Assembly: GCF_023734115.1 (NCBI RefSeq)
Contig: NZ_AP025737.1
Location: forward strand, 434,001-498,000
Length of the DNA stretch: 64,000 bases
From: Herbiconiux sp. L3-i23
Lineage (GTDB): Bacteria; Actinomycetota; Actinomycetes; Actinomycetales; Microbacteriaceae
Reading direction: 5' to 3'
A model generated the notes under the pieces. The model was not told the origin of the DNA. It did not search any database and saw only the letters and a list, made by a program, of their open reading frames with translations. The position numbers and the translations under genes were made by a program. Positions 61,312 to 64,000 of this stretch are shown in pieces; the first letter of the stretch is position 1, and every line of letters starts with the position of its first letter.

Positions 61312-62244
61312 TCAGAGACGGCGGAGCGCCTCGACCACCCGGCCCCAGAAGCGGTCCGCGTCGATGCCGGTGACGACGAAGGTGCGGCAATCGGCGGGAG
61401 CCGGCGCCCGGAAGTCGGTGACCGTCATGCCGAGGGTGTGGGTGCCGGTCAGCTCGATCGAGACCGGGCGGCGCTCGATCGTGAAGATCGACGGGTCGGC
61501 GACCAGCGCGACCGCGCACGGGTCGTGCACCGGCGGGGCGGCGAAGCCCTGCTCGCGCTCATTGGTCGCGGCGAAGAAGTCGAGCAGTTCGTCGGCGAAA
61601 CGGGCGGGGGCGCTGTCGATCGCGCGGATCGCCTCCCGCACCGGGGGCGTGGCGAGCGCCTTGTGGGTGACGTCGAGGCCGACCATCGTCACGTCCCATC
61701 CCGCGGTGAAGACGATGTGCGCCGCCTCCGGGTCGATGACGATGTTGAACTCGGACACCGGGCCCCAGTTGCCCTCGTGGTACGCGCCGCCCATCAGCAC
61801 GACCTCGCGCACGCGGTCGACGATGCGCGGCTCCTTGCGGGCGGCGATCGCGATGTTGGTGAGGCCGCCGATCGGCACGAGGGTGATCTCGCCGGGCTCC
61901 GACGCCATGACGGTGTCGATGATGAGGTCGACCGCATGCCGCTCGTCGAGTTCGATCTGCGGCTCGGGCAGTACGGGGCCGTCGAGCCCCGACTCGCCAT
62001 GGATCGACTCGGCGTTCTCGATGGGGCGGATGAGCGGCAGACCGCAGCCCTGCGCGAACGGCACGTCGGTGATTCCGCCGACCGCCGCGACGGCGAGGGC
62101 GTTGCGGGTCACCTTCTCGATGGTCTGGTTGCCGACCACGGTCGTCACGCCGACCAGCTCGATCGCGGGGTCGCCGTGCGCGAGGAGCAGTGCGATGGCG
62201 TCGTCGTGGCCGGGGTCGCAGTCGATCAGGATCTTCCGGGGCAT
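61312..62244 (-). CDS. Nucleoside hydrolase (IUNH family)
   Basis: The 310-residue protein starts with the calcium-binding IUNH motif LIDCDPGHDDAIALLLA and has the VVGNQTIEKVTRNAL, VLMGGAYHEGN and HDPCAVALVADPSIF segments of ribonucleoside hydrolases. It splits nucleosides (often uridine/inosine) into base and ribose. DCDPGHDD replaces the common DTDPGxDD; the change is conservative. It lies alone and leftward between hpf and secA. Confidence 0.93.
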   Translation of the reverse strand: MPRKILIDCDPGHDDAIALLLAHGDPAIELVGVTTVVGNQTIEKVTRNALAVAAVGGITDVPFAQGCGLPLIRPIENAESIHGESGLDGPVLPEPQIELDERHAVDLIIDTVMASEPGEITLVPIGGLTNIAIAARKEPRIVDRVREVVLMGGAYHEGNWGPVSEFNIVIDPEAAHIVFTAGWDVTMVGLDVTHKALATPPVREAIRAIDSAPARFADELLDFFAATNEREQGFAAPPVHDPCAVALVADPSIFTIERRPVSIELTGTHTLGMTVTDFRAPAPADCRTFVVTGIDADRFWGRVVEALRRL

Positions 62245-62315
62245 CGCATCAGGTTAGGGGAGCGTGGAGGTGCCGTCCGCCTCGCGCTTACCGGTCGCTG
62301 CTACGCTGAACGGCT

Positions 62316-62337
62316 GCACGACCTGTTCTCGTCGTGC
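62316..62337 (+). promoter_or_regulatory. Hairpin in the secA leader
   Basis: GCACGAC and GTCGTGC pair around CTGTTCTC, about 47 bases before the secA start. It has no T-run, so it is more likely an mRNA structure than a terminator. No known secA regulatory RNA was recognised. Confidence 0.3.
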
Positions 62338-62383
62338 CTGGGCGAGGCGGCGACGGCCGCTCGCGACTGAGGAGGATTTTCCT

Positions 62384-64000
<1,617 letters not shown>

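Overview
The window is very GC-rich chromosomal DNA, apart from one islet. It carries actinobacterial marker blocks: mtrA-mtrB-lpqB-comF-hpf-secA, a WhiB regulator next to a large family 2 glycosyltransferase, DUF5719, a zincin-like protein and DUF3499, and RDD/SpoIIM/DUF58/MoxR/DUF4350/DUF4129. Start codons are often GTG or TTG. Together this suggests a high-GC actinobacterium, most likely Microbacteriaceae. That placement rests on gene order and protein style, not on a search.

Region 1 (1-20.3 kb) is an exopolysaccharide (EPS) locus. It holds a WecG/TagA-type glycosyltransferase, two more glycosyltransferases, an O-antigen-polymerase-like protein, a Wzc-like BY-kinase with a matching low-molecular-weight tyrosine phosphatase, a Wzx-like flippase, a GT4 enzyme, a secreted PIG-L deacetylase with three discoidin-like modules, two more polymerase/ligase-like proteins and a HAD phosphatase. 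Embedded at 5.7-10.2 kb is an acyl module: a stand-alone acyl carrier protein, a KAS III-like enzyme, a lipoprotein alpha/beta hydrolase and two paralogous HxxxD acyltransferases. A C6-spacer-G3/4 palindrome-like motif sits ahead of four transcription units of this region.

Region 2 (20.3-31.2 kb) is an accessory islet with visibly less GC-rich codon use. It has a 2300-residue secreted RHS/PA14 protein ending in a GIY-YIG nuclease domain, an overlapping leucine-rich-repeat protein that is probably its immunity partner, a lipoprotein, a multiply frameshifted resolvase relic and a DUF1778/GNAT toxin-antitoxin pair whose toxin start is broken by one extra base.

Region 3 (31.2-40.0 kb) is mostly sugar-nucleotide supply: manA, two GDP-mannose-4,6-dehydratase-like SDRs, UDP-glucose dehydrogenase and galE. 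An acyl-CoA dehydrogenase and an AdpA/GlxA-type regulator are also here.

Region 4 (40-64 kb) is conserved core: WhiB with a clear promoter and terminator, the large glycosyltransferase, DUF5719, DUF3499, an MFS/MarR pair, the RDD/SpoIIM/DUF58/MoxR cell-envelope cluster, mtrAB-lpqB, comF, hpf, a nucleoside hydrolase and the 5' part of secA, which runs off the window end.

Sugar nucleotides made in region 3 plausibly feed the glycosyltransferases of region 1. The kinase/phosphatase pair would regulate chain assembly, the flippase and polymerases would export and extend the chain, and the acyl module may decorate the product. No tRNA, rRNA, CRISPR array or insertion sequence was recognised.
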